A stretch of DNA of 64,000 bases from Microplitis mediator (lineage: Eukaryota > Arthropoda > Insecta > Hymenoptera > Braconidae): positions 22,883,364-22,947,363 of the forward strand of contig NC_079975.1 in NCBI RefSeq assembly GCF_029852145.1, given 5' to 3'. Below, in pieces: positions 27,191 through 39,366 of this stretch (the first letter of the stretch is position 1; each line of letters begins with the position of its first letter). A model generated the notes under the pieces. That model made no database searches and was not told the DNA's origin. It worked only from the letters and a program-made list of their open reading frames with translations. Both the position numbers and the translations under genes were made by a program.

Positions 27191-28919
27191 TAGGGTGGCT
27201 CATTTGAAACGACTATTTTTTTTTTTTTGGTCCATTGACGGAATATTGTTCTAGACATAAAAAAAAAATTTTCCACAAAATTTGAGCCCTTAATTTTAAT
27301 TTTAAGAACTCGCTAATTGAATTTGAAATTTTCCCATTCATTTAGCATGTAAAGTGGAGGTTTTTTTTTTTAATTATCTATAGCTCTGCTGCATTTCACG
27401 TTTTTTTACTGTCCATAGGCAGAAGTTGTAGGGGAACCTTTATACTTCAAAAGTTCCTACAGTAAAATTTATGTGACAGGAACGGGGTCAGAGTTAAAAA
27501 ATGTAAAAGTCGATTGTTAGCGATTTTTGCGTATTTTTTGAGTTTTTCGTAGAAAATATTGTAGTTACCGAAAAAAAGTAAATGACAAATTTGTAGGAAA
27601 TCAAATTTGCTACAAAAAAGGTCCTGTAAGCCAAGGCTGTAAAATCTGTTGTTTCTGAAATAAATTGAATTATACATATGAAAATTCAAGATATCTTTGC
27701 AGTATATGATTTGTTAAATTAATAATTTAATTTTCATTTATTAAATGTTTTTTTTGGACATCATATTATTTTTTCATGAAAATATAACAAAAAAAAATTT
27801 ATCTATATGGGGCATTCCACGCCAAATCGGACGGTTTCAAAAATTGATTTTTCCGATTTTCTTCAATTTTTGGTATTTTTTAGTACCCCTCAAAAGAGGC
27901 TTCCCGGTAAATTTTGAGATCATTTTGATTAATGGTTCGAAAAATATCGAATTTAAAAAAAAAAACCGCTCTTTTTATGGTTTTTTGATCATAACTTTCG
28001 TAATCGCGATCAAAAACATTTCGTATATTTGTTATGCATTTTTGTCTGTAAAGGCCAACTAAAAACGAAAATTTTGAATAAAAAAACATTGAATTTCGAC
28101 CATTATTACGAAAGTTATGATCAAAAAACCATAAAAAGAGCGGTTTTTTTTTTTTAAATTCGATATTTTTCGAACCATTAATCAAAATGATCTCAAAATT
28201 TACCGGGAAGCCTCTTTTGAGGGGTACTAAAAAATACCAAAAATTGAAGAAAATCGGAAAAATCAATTTTTGAAACCGTCCGATTTGGCGTGGAATGCCC
28301 CATATAGATAAATTTTTTTTTGTTATATTTTCATGAAAAAATAATATGATGTCCAAAAAAAACATTTAATAAATGAAAATTAAATTATTAATTTAACAAA
28401 TCATATACTGCAAAGATATCTTGAATTTTCATATATATAATTCAATTTATTTCAGAAACAACAGATTTTACAGCCTTGGCTTACAGGACCTTTTTTGTAG
28501 CAAATTTGATTTCCTACAAATTTGTCATTTACTTTTTTTCGGTAACTACAATATTTTCTACGAAAAACTCAAAAAATACGCAAAAATCGCTAAAAATCGA
28601 CTTTTACATTTTTTAACTCTGACCCCGTTCCTGTCACATAAATTTTACTGTAGGAACTTTTGAAGTATAAAGGTTCCCCTACAACTTCTGCCTATGGACA
28701 GTAAAAAAACGTGAAATGCAGCAGAGCTATAGATAATTAAAAAAAAAAACCTCCACTTTACATGCTAAATGAATGGGAAAATTTCAAATTCAATTAGCGA
28801 GTTCTTAAAATTAAAATTAAGGGCTCAAATTTTGTGGAAAATTTTTTTTTTATGTCTAGAACAATATTCCGTCAATGGACCAAAAAAAAAAAAATAGTCG
28901 TTTCAAATGAGCCACCCTA
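27191..28919. mobile_element. 1.73-kb near-perfect palindromic transposon with 8-bp target duplication
   Basis: Left arm 27191-28004 (814 bp) and right arm 28105-28919 (815 bp) are almost exact reverse complements around a 100-bp spacer. Ends are TAGGGTGGCTCATTTGAAAC and its inverse. Flanking 8-mers gtgtataa are identical at 27183-27190 and 28920-28927. The few arm differences seen include variable homopolymer lengths. Symmetric open frames in the arms are mirror images of each other and show no family resemblance. TAGGG ends plus 8-bp duplication fit a non-autonomous hAT-type element. Confidence 0.93.
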
Positions 28920-28927
28920 GTGTATAA

Positions 28928-29530
28928 TTATATTCTTACATTGTTCTATTTCGTGATTTAGAGCTGTCATTTCATCAAGAATACACGAAAACTGACAAGT
29001 GTGATCGAGTATTGATCTCCCTGCTTCCTATTGAGACTAAAAATTTTATTGTCACAAAAAATTTAACATATTTACTTTTGAAAAAATACTTTGAGCCAAG
29101 CCGACTTACCCTTAACTCTACATTCAGCCAATCGATAAGAGATATGATTTAAAATACATAAAAGAAATTGAAATAAATAAATGACACGGAAAATAATAGG
29201 ATCAAAAAACAGTGAAATAAAAAAGACGACAATAAAATAGTTGCTTTGAAAACTGACAGTAGCTTGTATAGAATACTATCAATTGTGTATGAAATTTATT
29301 GCCGGATACACGTATAATACATTGCTTCAGATTCATCACAATTATAGAGGTGCTGTTCACTAGATCGATTAACAGTAATTGACTAGAAACTCCAATTAAC
29401 ATAAATTAGTTTTATTAATGTATATAATTAAAAGTATCATTTTGAATTATCATCAATGAGATTATTTTCTAATTGATCGATTTACTCGGTTATCATTAAC
29501 GTCACGGAATAATTAGAAAATTTTAGGAGT
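28928..29530. other. Intergenic, nothing identified
   Basis: AT-rich sequence without supported coding or repeat structure. Confidence 0.4.
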
Positions 29531-29534
29531 TTGA

Positions 29535-29723
29535 GTGTAGCAGAGATCAGACAAATTTAAAATTATAAATAAATGAAGTAAATAATTAATAAAATTAAAT
29601 TTAAAAAAAATGCGCATTTAAAAAATTTTGAAATTAATAAGTTCATTTTTTATAAATATTATTTTTCTAATTATTTACTCTATATATTTGTAATTTTAAA
29701 TTTGACAAATGTAAATGTAGCAG
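29535..29723. repeat. MITE of the GAGTGTGAATGTAGCAGAC family, degenerate copy
   Basis: Left end reads gagtgtagcagagatcagac, then 'aaatttaaaattataaat', with the inverse at the right end. Poorly preserved right terminus. Confidence 0.6.
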
Positions 29724-29927
29724 AAACGAAAATTTTTAAATTACAGATAAAAAAATTAAATAATTTAAATAATAAACATTAAAAAAATGCATGTACTGAA
29801 TTTTGAATTGTTTAGACATGCATTTTTTTATTTTTATTTTATAAACATTTAAATTTATTATTTCAAAAATTTTAAAAATTGTCAGATGTCTGCTAACTTT
29901 ACTATCATTAAATTTGTCTGATGTCTG

Positions 29928-30138
29928 ATACATTACGAGTGTGAATGTAGCGGACATCAGACAAATTTAAAATTATTAATAAATAGAGTAAATAATTAAT
30001 AAAATTAAATAAAAAAAAAATTTGCATTTAAAAAATTCAAAAATTAATAAGTCCATTTTTTATAAATATTTTTTAAATTATTTCCTCTATTTATTCATAA
30101 TTTTAAATTTGTCTGAGTGCTCATTCACACTCGTAAAA
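29928..30138. repeat. MITE of the GAGTGTGAATGTAGC family
   Basis: Left ACGAGTGTGAATGTAGCGGA, right inverse ending 'cattcacactcgt'. About 210 bp. Same palindromic plan as 34951-35152, 37441-37643, 52514-52705 and 57347-57554. Confidence 0.75.
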
Positions 30139-31298
30139 TTTTATTGTCAAGGTCAGACACTAATAGAGATATTTTATAATTATGATTAATAAATATATGA
30201 ATTTAATCGATTTTTTAATAAAATATTTGCTTACCGATTATCGTAAAAAAATGATTTATTTAATCATATTTAATATAAGCCGACCTTCTTATCAGTTTCA
30301 AAAAAAAAAAAAAAAAAAATGAGTGTTATCTTAAAGCTGATTGATTTGTTATCATTTTTTTAGAGCCTAAGAACAGATCGGCTACAAAGTATACTATCTT
30401 CTCCCGAAATTTGGATTTTCTTGTCACGTAGACGTGTGTATCAAATCGACGTTGATTTGGGTTGAAATACATGAATAGAAAATAAAGAAAAAAATTCAAA
30501 GAATACTTTTCTTTATATTTTTACTCTTCAGAGGCATCCGAGTAAGGGTCGAAAAAAGAAAATACACTTGGTGGTTGCGCTTAACGTCTGTTCAGTGGAA
30601 ATGATAAAAAGTTACGTGGAATTGGAGATTTCGTCAGATAAGTGCTTACACATCTGTGCGCGTTATTAAGAATAAAAAGAAATCTTTTGTCAAAAGTAAA
30701 CGTTAAATAAGTTTTTTTATCGCCAATCGTTACATCTTACTATCCAACATTTATTTTTATATTTATATATTATACATGTTAAGATTTTTTTTTATAAATA
30801 AAACTTAGTTTCCGTTGACAAATTACAGATGCATATGAAATTGATGCTGAAACTCATTGCTTTTTTTTTTAATTGAAAAAAGAAAAAAAAATCATGATCC
30901 TGAACCGATTTTCGGATTTTTTTTTCAACAAATCAATTACCAAAAAGAAAAAATATGCACATGTAGAAAATCAAAAAATCTACAGCTGCAATTTTTGAAA
31001 TATTTTTTTTTATAATTTACCGTTATTAAAAAAATTCAAAAGTTAGAAGAGGTCGGCTGACTTCGGTGTCATAAAAAATAATTCCAGTATTTTTTTCAAA
31101 CGGGCGCATTTTAGATACTTTTGATTAAATCGAAAATATTTAAACTGTTTTCAGGTGAAATTTATTTATTTTGACGTAACATTCAACGTGATCGACTAAA
31201 ATCATCTGAAGATGACTAAATAATATCCTTGATTATCAGCTGATGAGAAACTGATATCAATCGTACAGAGAGAAATCAATTATAGTCAGCAAAAAAAT
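30139..31298. other. Intergenic with one degenerate MITE
   Basis: A diverged copy of the TGATACTGAAGTTAGC family occupies about 30892-31073 (left 'catgatcctgaa', right 'ggctgacttcggtgtcat'). No gene was seen. Confidence 0.45.
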
Positions 31299-32195
31299 CC
31301 CAAATAGTCATTGAGCTCAAATTAAGCAAAAATTGACTTCGATGAGAACTCCAGGTGATCAACATTTTAACTCAAAAATCGATATAAAACATTTGACATC
31401 TCCATGATGTATACTAGAGTACACATTAAAAATTTCATTTCAATTTTTTGGTCTCTCCCACACGTAAAATTACATGTAAACTTTATGTAAGATAGCAGCT
31501 TTAATTTTACGTAAACTTTTCATATTATTTTACGTATATGAGAGGAATAGTTGGACTGAAATTTCTATATATACTGTACGTCATCGAGATGTCAAAAGTT
31601 TCATGGGATAACAGTAATTCTCTAACTCAGGAAACCAGAGTTTCAGCTCAGAAATTTAAATGAAACTCTTAACATCTCGATGACGTACAATATATATATG
31701 AAAAATTTATTTCGTGGCTGAAATCCGTACAATATATATATATATATAATTATTTAAGTTTTTGGATCTTCAATTTAAAATTGAGAAAGGCAGGAAGCAA
31801 TCGATGATTTCGAGTTGAGTTCGAACCCAAGCTCTCAAAGACCAATACCTTTATTGTGCATAAGAGTACCCCAATGTCTCAGTTTAAATTTTTTAGCTCT
31901 CTTATACGTAAAATAACATATAAATTTGACGTGAAATTAAAACTGCTATCTTACATCAAGTTTATATGTAATTCTACGTGTGGGAGAGACCAAGAAATTG
32001 AGTGAAATTTTCTGTGTACTAGACGTCATCGAGATGTCAAATGTTTCATTTTAATTTCTAAGCTAAATTGTTGATTATCATGAGATCTCTCATCGAAGTC
32101 AATTTTTTTTAACTTAATTTTTTATCTTGATCTCACATATACGTAAAATATCTGCTTTAATTTGACTGTTGGTTGAACTCAACTGGCTATTTGGG
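31299..32195. repeat. Foldback element with TIR CCCAAATAGYCANTTGAG
   Basis: Left end CCCAAATAGTCATTGAGCTC, right end the inverse (ttgaactcaactggctattt then ggg). Arms share 'ctctcccacacgtaaaatta' and 'tacatcaagtttatatgta'. 897 bp. The central part carries short ATATAT runs. Confidence 0.75.
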
Positions 32196-32202
32196 TAATA
32201 GC

Positions 32203-32516
32203 CCCTGATAACCAGGGTTTCTCGTACAAAAGTTGGTATTCATTAGTTTGCGACCAACTTGACGACAAACTGTCGACAACTTTAGCATTAGCAACTTTTG
32301 GCTACAAGTTACCTCCACTTTCTGAGAAAGTTGGAATGCAGGTTTCTTGAGAAAATGGGAGGCAACTTACCGTCAACTTATTGAATTTTCAACTTTTGCC
32401 ACCAATTTTCTCAGAAAGTGTCGATCAACTTTGGAAGTATCAACTTTTGCGGGCAACGTGGTGTCCAGTTGCGGCTGTAGTTTCACGTCAGTTTCTCTGC
32501 AACTTGGCTATCAGGG
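32203..32516. repeat. MITE with TIR CCCTGATARCC
   Basis: Left end CCCTGATAACCAGGG, right end cttggctatcaggg. The interior repeats 'caactt' and 'aagttg' words in both orientations. An open frame across it is a hairpin by-product. Confidence 0.6.
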
Positions 32517-33109
32517 AGTATCAATAGTAACTTTATCGGGTAGAACTTTTTTATACAGCAACCCGTAAGTGTTCAAAAGCTGATAACGTACATAATGTAG
32601 CACGAGCAGAAGGTAAAGAAATTTCTGCGGTTTTAAATATAATTGAGAAAATAAAATACTGGTAAATGTTTCTAAAAAACTAATTTTGATCCCATCTATT
32701 TAGACCTAGTGTAAAATACTGTGGTAAAAATTTTCCACTGACACTAAGTATTGATAGTTGACATATTTACAACAATGTTTATAAAAAAATTTTAAAAACT
32801 TACATTATCAGAAGCTGAAATGGCGGCAAACTTCCAGGTCAGGGAAAAGTTGTTTTTACACAAATTATTGAATGCACAAAATTTAATACACACACTTAGC
32901 TAATCACCAAATAATTTTTAAATCACTGATATATAGATGATAATAATTAATAACGATAGAATATTATTTGAAAATTAAGTTGTTGGAAAAAATCATGATA
33001 CTGAAATTACCCTGATTAAAGAAAATGATTAAAAATGATTTCACACGTTAAATGTCCATAAGAGACAGGATTAGAAATGATTTGAAGGATTAAAAAGTAT
33101 TTAAAATGA

Positions 33110-33520
33110 TTTAAAATCAGGGTAGCCGACGTCTAATAATTTTTAAATTTTTTAAAAAATGATAAATTATGAAAAAAAAATTTTTTGAAAAAAATACACC
33201 TACAGTTTTTTAAATTTTCTACATGTGCAATTTTTCGTTTCTTTGTTTTTCTTTTAATTGATTTGTTGAAAAAAAATTTTTAATTGTCTGCTAACTTCAG
33301 CATAAAAATCACGAATGATACTGAAGTTAGCAGACAATTACCAATTTTTGAATTTTTTTTTTCACAATTTGATTGAAAAAAAAAAATAAATAAAAATATG
33401 CACATGAAGAAAATTTAAAAAACTATAGGTGCAATTTTTTGAAATATTTTTTTTTTTATAATTCATCGTTTTTTAAGAAATCCAAAAATTATTAGACATC
33501 GGTAAATTTCAGTATCATTA
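33110..33520. repeat. Two adjacent copies of the TGATACTGAAGTTAGC MITE family
   Basis: First copy about 33118-33303 (left 'gggtagccgacgtctaataa', right 'ttgtctgctaacttcagc'), second 33317-33520 (ATGATACTGAAGTTAGCAGA ... 'ttcagtatcat'). The second is bracketed by 'taaaaatcac' on both sides, offset two bases on the left. Confidence 0.7.
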
Positions 33521-34084
33521 AAAATCACCAGCATTTTTTTTTAATTTTTATTTCCCCCTATCACTTTCTAACACTTCAACTGAACACAAAAAAAAAATAA
33601 TTAACTTACAATGCAATGATAATTAAAACACTTATTGTTGTCAACACTTTTAAATAAAATTAAAATCACTTTTACTCACACACTTTCATTTAAAAAAAAA
33701 AAAAATTATACCAACACAATTTGAAATGGCGGCAAACACTCACAACTTAAAAAATATTTTTTACACTAAATTCCGAATGAAAAAAAAATATTATTTTACT
33801 CACTTATAATTTTTACACTCACTTATTTATAAATAATAATAAATGACAGTCAGTAAACTGATTTTTAATTTAAATTGTGAACGACAACGAACGCCAAGAT
33901 CTGGACGGTGTAAAAGTTGACGAAGTTATTAAATTATTTTAGTGATTTATATTTAGAGTACAAAGGAAATTATTATCACAAAATGGCCGTTGAATAGTAG
34001 AGAATATTTATTTGCACGAGTTTTAATTAATTAGATCGTAAAAATAGTTAATTATTTAATTAAGTCGCAAACTCGAACCTGCGC
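33521..34084. other. AT-rich stretch upstream of the 34-kb promoter
   Basis: No coding signal. The phrase 'aaatggcggcaaac' occurs at about 33723 and also at 32818, resembling the exon edge at 34620-34632 (aaatggcggcaaat). Confidence 0.35.
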
Positions 34085-34632
34085 GTCACTGTCATGGCGG
34101 AGGAATAAAATTTAAGGCGACGCAGACGCTGCAGCGGCGACTATCGCAACGGACATGCGCAGTAGAAAGCAGAAGCTTTGTCGTCATGCGCAGAAGCCTT
34201 GAGCTCAGTCAGTCTCCCAGTCGATTGTTATTTGAAACTACACCGCTGCGTTTCGTTTAAATAATTAGTTTTCTTATTACACAGCTTAATTACACATGTC
34301 TAATTACTCTAAATAAATTCTTGAGTGATCGAAACATATTTTGAGATAATAAATAGAGTGTGACAGTGGACGTAAACATTGAAATAAATTAAATTCAGTG
34401 TCGGCTTGGTTTTCGCGTCATCATACGCCGGGTTCGTTGTCAGCATTTTAACACGCGAATAAAAATAATTAAATGTTCGAGTTTAATTAAAATTATTGTC
34501 CCTAAGTGATTTCTAGAGTTTTGTGTTTATTTGTGACAATAATTTTAATTATTTAGTGTGTGATTAAAGTTAAATTATTAATTTGTGAGAGTGCTTGTGG
34601 CTGACTGGCTGGTAGTGAAAATGGCGGCAAAT
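34085..34632 (+). promoter_or_regulatory. GC-richer promoter and putative first exon
   Basis: This block stands out from the AT-rich background. It has several 'atgcgcag' words (NRF1-like half sites) at about 34154 and 34183, the hexamers 'ggcgac' and 'gcagcggc', and initiator-like 'tcagtcag'. It ends with ATGGCGGCAAAT directly before a strong donor gtaagt at 34633. The four codons (MAAN) could start a protein, but no continuing coding exon was found. It may instead be the 5' exon of a non-coding RNA. Confidence 0.45.
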
Positions 34633-34950
34633 GTAAGTTGATTTAAAAATTTTTTTAAATGTTTTTTTATTTTTTTTTTTTTTTACTGGAAATTAATTAA
34701 TTTTATAATTTGATGTTTTTTAAATGATTAAATATTAAATTAAATTATTTGACAATAATGTTTTTTTTCGCGGAATCTTTTAAAAAATATAACCGGAAAT
34801 TGCAATTAATTGTAAATTCCATTGTTCAATTTTTTACACGTAAAAAAAAAGATTTTTTAGGTTATTAAATATTTTTTATTCGATAAGTTTTGACTTATGG
34901 TCGATTTTTGAATCTTGTCGATGTCTCGATAACTCGTAGAGACTCGTGAG

Positions 34951-35152
34951 TATGAATGTAGCAGACAATTGTTCATTTTAAAAATTTAAAAATATGTGAA
35001 TTGAATGAAAATCGAATAAAATACAAAAATGCACATCTATATATAGGATTCAAAAATCAATATATGCATTTTTTTTTTATATATTTTTAATTATTTAATT
35101 CATTTATTTGTAATTTAAAATTTATCTCATATCTGCCACATTCACACTCATT
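34951..35152. repeat. MITE of the GAGTGTGAATGTAGC family
   Basis: Left GAGTATGAATGTAGCAGACA, right inverse ending 'ccacattcacactc'. Lies in the putative first intron of the 34-kb transcript. Confidence 0.65.
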
Positions 35153-37066
35153 AGAAACCCAGATATGAAAATTAATTAAAACAAAAATTTAATTTGATAA
35201 AATATTTTATTTTTCAAAAATGATCATAAGAATGATTATTTACTAATTAAAATTAATTAAATAGTCCGGTAGTTTTTTTAATTGAGAAAACGAAATTCAA
35301 ACTTCCCGCGTTTTTGAAGTTCGCGCGCCAGTAGTCGCTGTGCGCCATCTCCCTTCGGTGAGTTGGATTTTAGACCACAAAAAGTGTCATGTCCGCAGCC
35401 GCGGTGAATCTCCAGCATACTTGCATATTTATCAATTAATTTATTGCATTAAATAAAAAAAATAATTGGTAATTAGTATCACATTAGCTTCATTAAGTCA
35501 TGATAAATATATTGGGATAATAATTCTTGTAAATCACTAGATATCACTATTTATCAGCCAAAATCTCTTATTTAAATTCTGACTGTTCTACGCTTGAATA
35601 ATTTATTTTTCGTGTTTTATTTTTAAACTGTCAAATAAATAGCAAATATTTTATATTTATCATGTTGTTGAAATAAAAGTCGAGCTGAAAGATTTAATTT
35701 AAAAAAAAAAAAAAATTTTATAAAGAAATTCATTTAATTTAATCAAAGCTGTAATATTTAAATATTCAATAAAAAAAAAATAATTACTTAAATTAAAGTA
35801 ATAAAAATTTTGAATTCGTATTTCAGGTTCAGGTTCCAAAATACTGAAAAAAAAAAAAAAAAATAAAGAAATGTATCGATGTCGAGACAATGGATCCTGA
35901 TGAAACAACACCAGAGTTTGTAGCTAGACATCAGTCAAACATGGCCGCCGAGAGGGAAATTCAAATTCAAAAAAATTGACATCAGCGCTGAAGCTTACAG
36001 AAGTCGCCGTTCAAATATCCTGTGTGCTGTCGCTGATCAAAATTACCGGGCAAAAAAATTTATTGAATATAACAAGGTAAAAATAATTTTCTAATCAATT
36101 CTACGACATTAATTATTTAGATAAATTAACATCATTTCAGTAGCATTTTAACAAATTTATTGGTGTTCAATGAACATTAAGTATTCGGTTTTATTTATTT
36201 TTTACCGATACTGTAAATTGAAATTTTTATTTTTCAGTTGTCAAGTTAATTTTAATGCTGTGGTCATCAAGAAAGTCAGATACTCAAATTCGCTTCTGAA
36301 CTGCTCCAGTTGCTGAAAATTTATGATAACGTCCGCCGAGGTAACGAAACATAAATTTTATGATATAATAATTTTTTCATAAATAATTGCACGTTGACTG
36401 ATGAAAATTATTCGTTATTTTTTATAGAAACTGAAAGAATTGTCTGCTGGTCTGGAAGTTTCTTGGCGTGGTGAGTGATTTTAATTTATAATTTTTTACT
36501 ATTGATTAATTTTAATGATCCAACAATATTGTTAAATCGTGTAAAGCTAAGCTCCAAGTACTTGGCTTACATTAATCTTTGTAATTATCATCCCTTTATA
36601 ATTACAAAAAATTTTCGTATTTCACTTTTTGATCTCTTATTTTCCGCCTATCAAACGACCGGAATTTTTGTGTCGTAGCATACAAATATATGTCTAGTAA
36701 GTAGTCAATGGACTCGTTCGTTATTTGAAAGATTTTTTACTGTCTTCGGTCACAATTTTTCTCGGGCAAAATATTTAAGGTGTTCCAGGAGTGACGACAA
36801 TGGAATTAAATTTCGAAGATATTGAAACATCGCACTGGAAAATTGATTATATTTAAATGGTAAGATATATTTTAAATGCAATGAACTATGAAATTACGTG
36901 AAAATTAATTCTTGTAATACGTGACGATGGTATTTATTGTTGTAGCCAACGATTTTTCCATTCATCAGACGGGATAGAGAGTGAATTGCTACTAAAAGGA
37001 AAATTTTGAAGTCTATATTTCCGAACCAGGAACTAACAAAGATCACGGCTGGATTCGAGTGTTGAG

Positions 37067-37265
37067 ATGATACTGAAGTTAGCAGGTATAATAATTTTTG
37101 GATTTTTTTTTAGACGACAAAAAAAAAAATATTTTAAAAAATTGCACCTGTAGTTTTTTAAAATTTCTACATGTGCATATTTTTAGTTTTTGGATTTTTG
37201 TAATTGATTTTTTGAAAAAAGGAAAATTAGAAAATTACTAATTGTCTGTTAACTTCAGGGTCATG
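37067..37265. repeat. TGATACTGAAGTTAGC-family MITE with 8-bp target duplication
   Basis: ATGATACTGAAGTTAGCAGG ... GTTAACTTCAGGGTCAT, flanked by identical gtgttgag on both sides. Confidence 0.8.
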
Positions 37266-37440
37266 TGTTGAGTCGTCACTGAAACTTCATCCAATTATTT
37301 TTTAATAATTATTTACAATGAAGATGATAATTAAGGTAATTAATAAATTTCCGAACTTACGAAGCCATAATTTGAATTAAATTTTAGAAAATGACTGTAA
37401 AATACTCAATCATTATTAGTTATTTTTATGTGTGCACACT

Positions 37441-37643
37441 TATGAGTGTAGCAGGCATCAGACAAATTTAAAATTATGAAGAAATAGAGTAAATAATTAA
37501 TAAAATCAAATTTTTAAAAATGCTCATTTAAAAAATTTTCAAATTAATAAGTGCATTTTTTATGAATATTATTTTTTAAATTTTTTTCTCTATATATTTA
37601 TAATTTTAAATTTGTCTGATGTCTGCTACAGTCACACTCGTGT
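37441..37643. repeat. MITE of the GAGTGTGAATGTAGC family
   Basis: Left ATGAGTGTAGCAGGCATCAG, right inverse ending 'cagtcacactcgt'. No matching target duplication seen. Confidence 0.7.
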
Positions 37644-38095
37644 TATTTTTTTTAATCTGAAAGAAGTTTTGGATTTTTTTTTTGCAGTTGGAGTGAAGAT
37701 TTCGATGATGTGTTGATTTCAAAACTCACAGTAAAAACGATTGCTTCCGGATGAAATGAGTCTTGCAGATAATTTAGAATTACAACCGCCGAGGTGAGAA
37801 AAGAATTAGCTTCAAATAGGAATAATTTTTTAAGAAATAAATAACATGAGAATATTTTTCGTTTTTTTATAGAAACTGAAAGAATTGTCTGCTGGTCTGG
37901 ACGTTTCTCGGTGTGGTGAGCCAAGTTTTTTTATAGTATTTAAAATTTTTTATGGTATTACAATTTAAATAGTGTAACAATATTGTTGGATTAAAATTTA
38001 AGATAAACTTTAAGTACTTGGCTCAGAATTATCCTCGTAATTCTATCATTACAAGAAAAAAAAATTTTTTTTATTAATGTCGCATTTCAAAAAGT

Positions 38096-38795
38096 TGCTG
38101 ATCCGATGTCTACTTTGTCGTCAATAAATTACGGTCGCTAGTTTTCTGGAAGTTTTTTTTTCTCCTTATTGGCTGTCATCCCAAATGGATCACTTGCTTT
38201 TGAGACATGGATGATTTTTTTATCTGCGTAACTGGAAATGGGGTGATCTATTTTCTCTATCACTGGGTTTCTGTGTTATGGAAATCTCTATAGTTGGGAT
38301 TTATATCAGGACGTAGATCATCAATACATCTGTTTAATCGGGATTTGGATAAAAGGCATCGAACGGATGTCTAAGACAGATGTATCCATGATACAGGCCG
38401 TAGATATCAATCTGTCGTGGCGAAAAAAATTTTATGTTGAGTATCAACTTGCGTAGGATTTTCGGCAGCCGCCTCGAAACCTCGGAAGAATGAATTAAAT
38501 CACTAGTCTCGCGGTTTGGTTGGGTCTACAAAATCCGAAAATCAAAGGATCAGTTTTAAATTTGTCTGAATTTTTTTATATCTTACACTTCAAATACTTA
38601 AGAAAATATCTGACCAACATCAAGCTTGTAATGAGTGTATAGTTAACGCCTAGTTACTTACCTCATTCACACCTCTCACATCGCGTCTTTATTCATTCGC
38701 TCGTCCTTTCATACGGTTGTCCAAACATACGTCACATCTAACCGTTATTGTATAATGCTATAATATATAATACTCATAATTAATATGTTATATAC
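38096..38795. other. Intergenic, no gene seen
   Basis: 38100-38540 is less AT-rich than the flanks ('gtctaagacagatgtatcca' and similar) but has no splice-consistent frame. Possibly further exonic sequence of the 34-kb transcript. Confidence 0.3.
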
Positions 38796-39308
38796 TAGGG
38801 AGGCAATTATATTTTTATTTTCAAGCTGACATGACTTGATCATAAATTTTCTAGAGATCCTTCAAGAATTTTAATCTTTCAAAACTCAACGAAAACATTT
38901 TTTTTTTTATTTTTTTAATCTTTGGTTGCTTACTAATTCAAAATTTTTCCTACAGGTCGCAGAGAATTCTACTAAAATTTGAAGTCAAAATTTTAATACT
39001 GAAGTTCGCTAAATATTTTTGAAATTAAATTTTCCGATTGTTTTGAGCGACCTTCAAATATTCATATTACGACTTAAAATTTTGATATATTTCTCTCCGA
39101 CGTATGACAAATTTTGAATTACTAAAGAACCAAAGATTAAAAAAGAAAAATGTATTTTCATTTATTTTTGAAATTTTATAAATTCTTCAGTGACCGCTAT
39201 AAAATTTTTTAATGACTTGAAACTTAAAGTCTTTAAATTTTTTAAATTAATCCTTTTTCACCTGAGCTTCAAAAAAACAAAAAGAGGTGAAAAAATATTG
39301 CCAGCCTA
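38796..39308. repeat. Foldback element with TAGG...GGCAAT ends
   Basis: Left TAGGGAGGCAATTATATTTT, right inverse of TAGGCTGGCAATATTTTTTC. The arms share 'tctttggttgcttactaatt' and its inverse. Flanking 8-mers ttatatac and atatatat match at 6 of 8 positions. A third element of the TAGGG type. Confidence 0.6.
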
Positions 39309-39366
39309 ATATATATGTATGTTTATATTAGGGTTGTTCGAATCACAGTCGTCATTTTTTGAATTA

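Larger units (their letters stand above)
35826..37916 (+). ncRNA. Putative multi-exon non-coding or decayed transcript with duplicated exons
   Basis: Exon-like blocks with good splice edges: 35826-36074 (ends ACAAG|gtaaaa), 36239-36341, 36428-36470, 36781-36858, 36946-about 37065, 37687-37792, 37873-37915. The block 36428-36470 (starting AAACTGAAAGAATTGTCTGC) recurs almost exactly at 37873-37915, and both follow CGCCGAG|gt donors. Reading frames are short. The first block has a coding-looking stretch (MDPDETTPEFVARHQ..., then ISAEAYRSRRSN...) broken by one frame change at an A run near 35976. Candidates: lncRNA driven from 34085-34632, a pseudogene, or a gene with an assembly indel. Confidence 0.4.
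36239..38095. repeat. Tandem segmental duplication of an exon pair
   Basis: 36239-36640 and 37687-38095 align. Shared are the 106-bp exon-like block edges, the ~80-bp intron, the 43-bp block and the following ~170 bp ('caacaatattgtt', 'aagtacttggct', 'attacaa').  The first exon-like blocks have diverged much more than the 43-bp block. Confidence 0.6.

Noticed and set aside
27447..28663. Four symmetric open frames of 80-161 codons in the palindrome
   Set aside because: They are mirror-image by-products of the two arms with no recognisable transposase or host domain; one frame of each pair merely repeats the other.
32347..32568. Cys/Ser-rich 73-codon frame
   Set aside because: Covers the CAACTT/AAGTTG hairpin MITE and overruns its end; no start context or signal.
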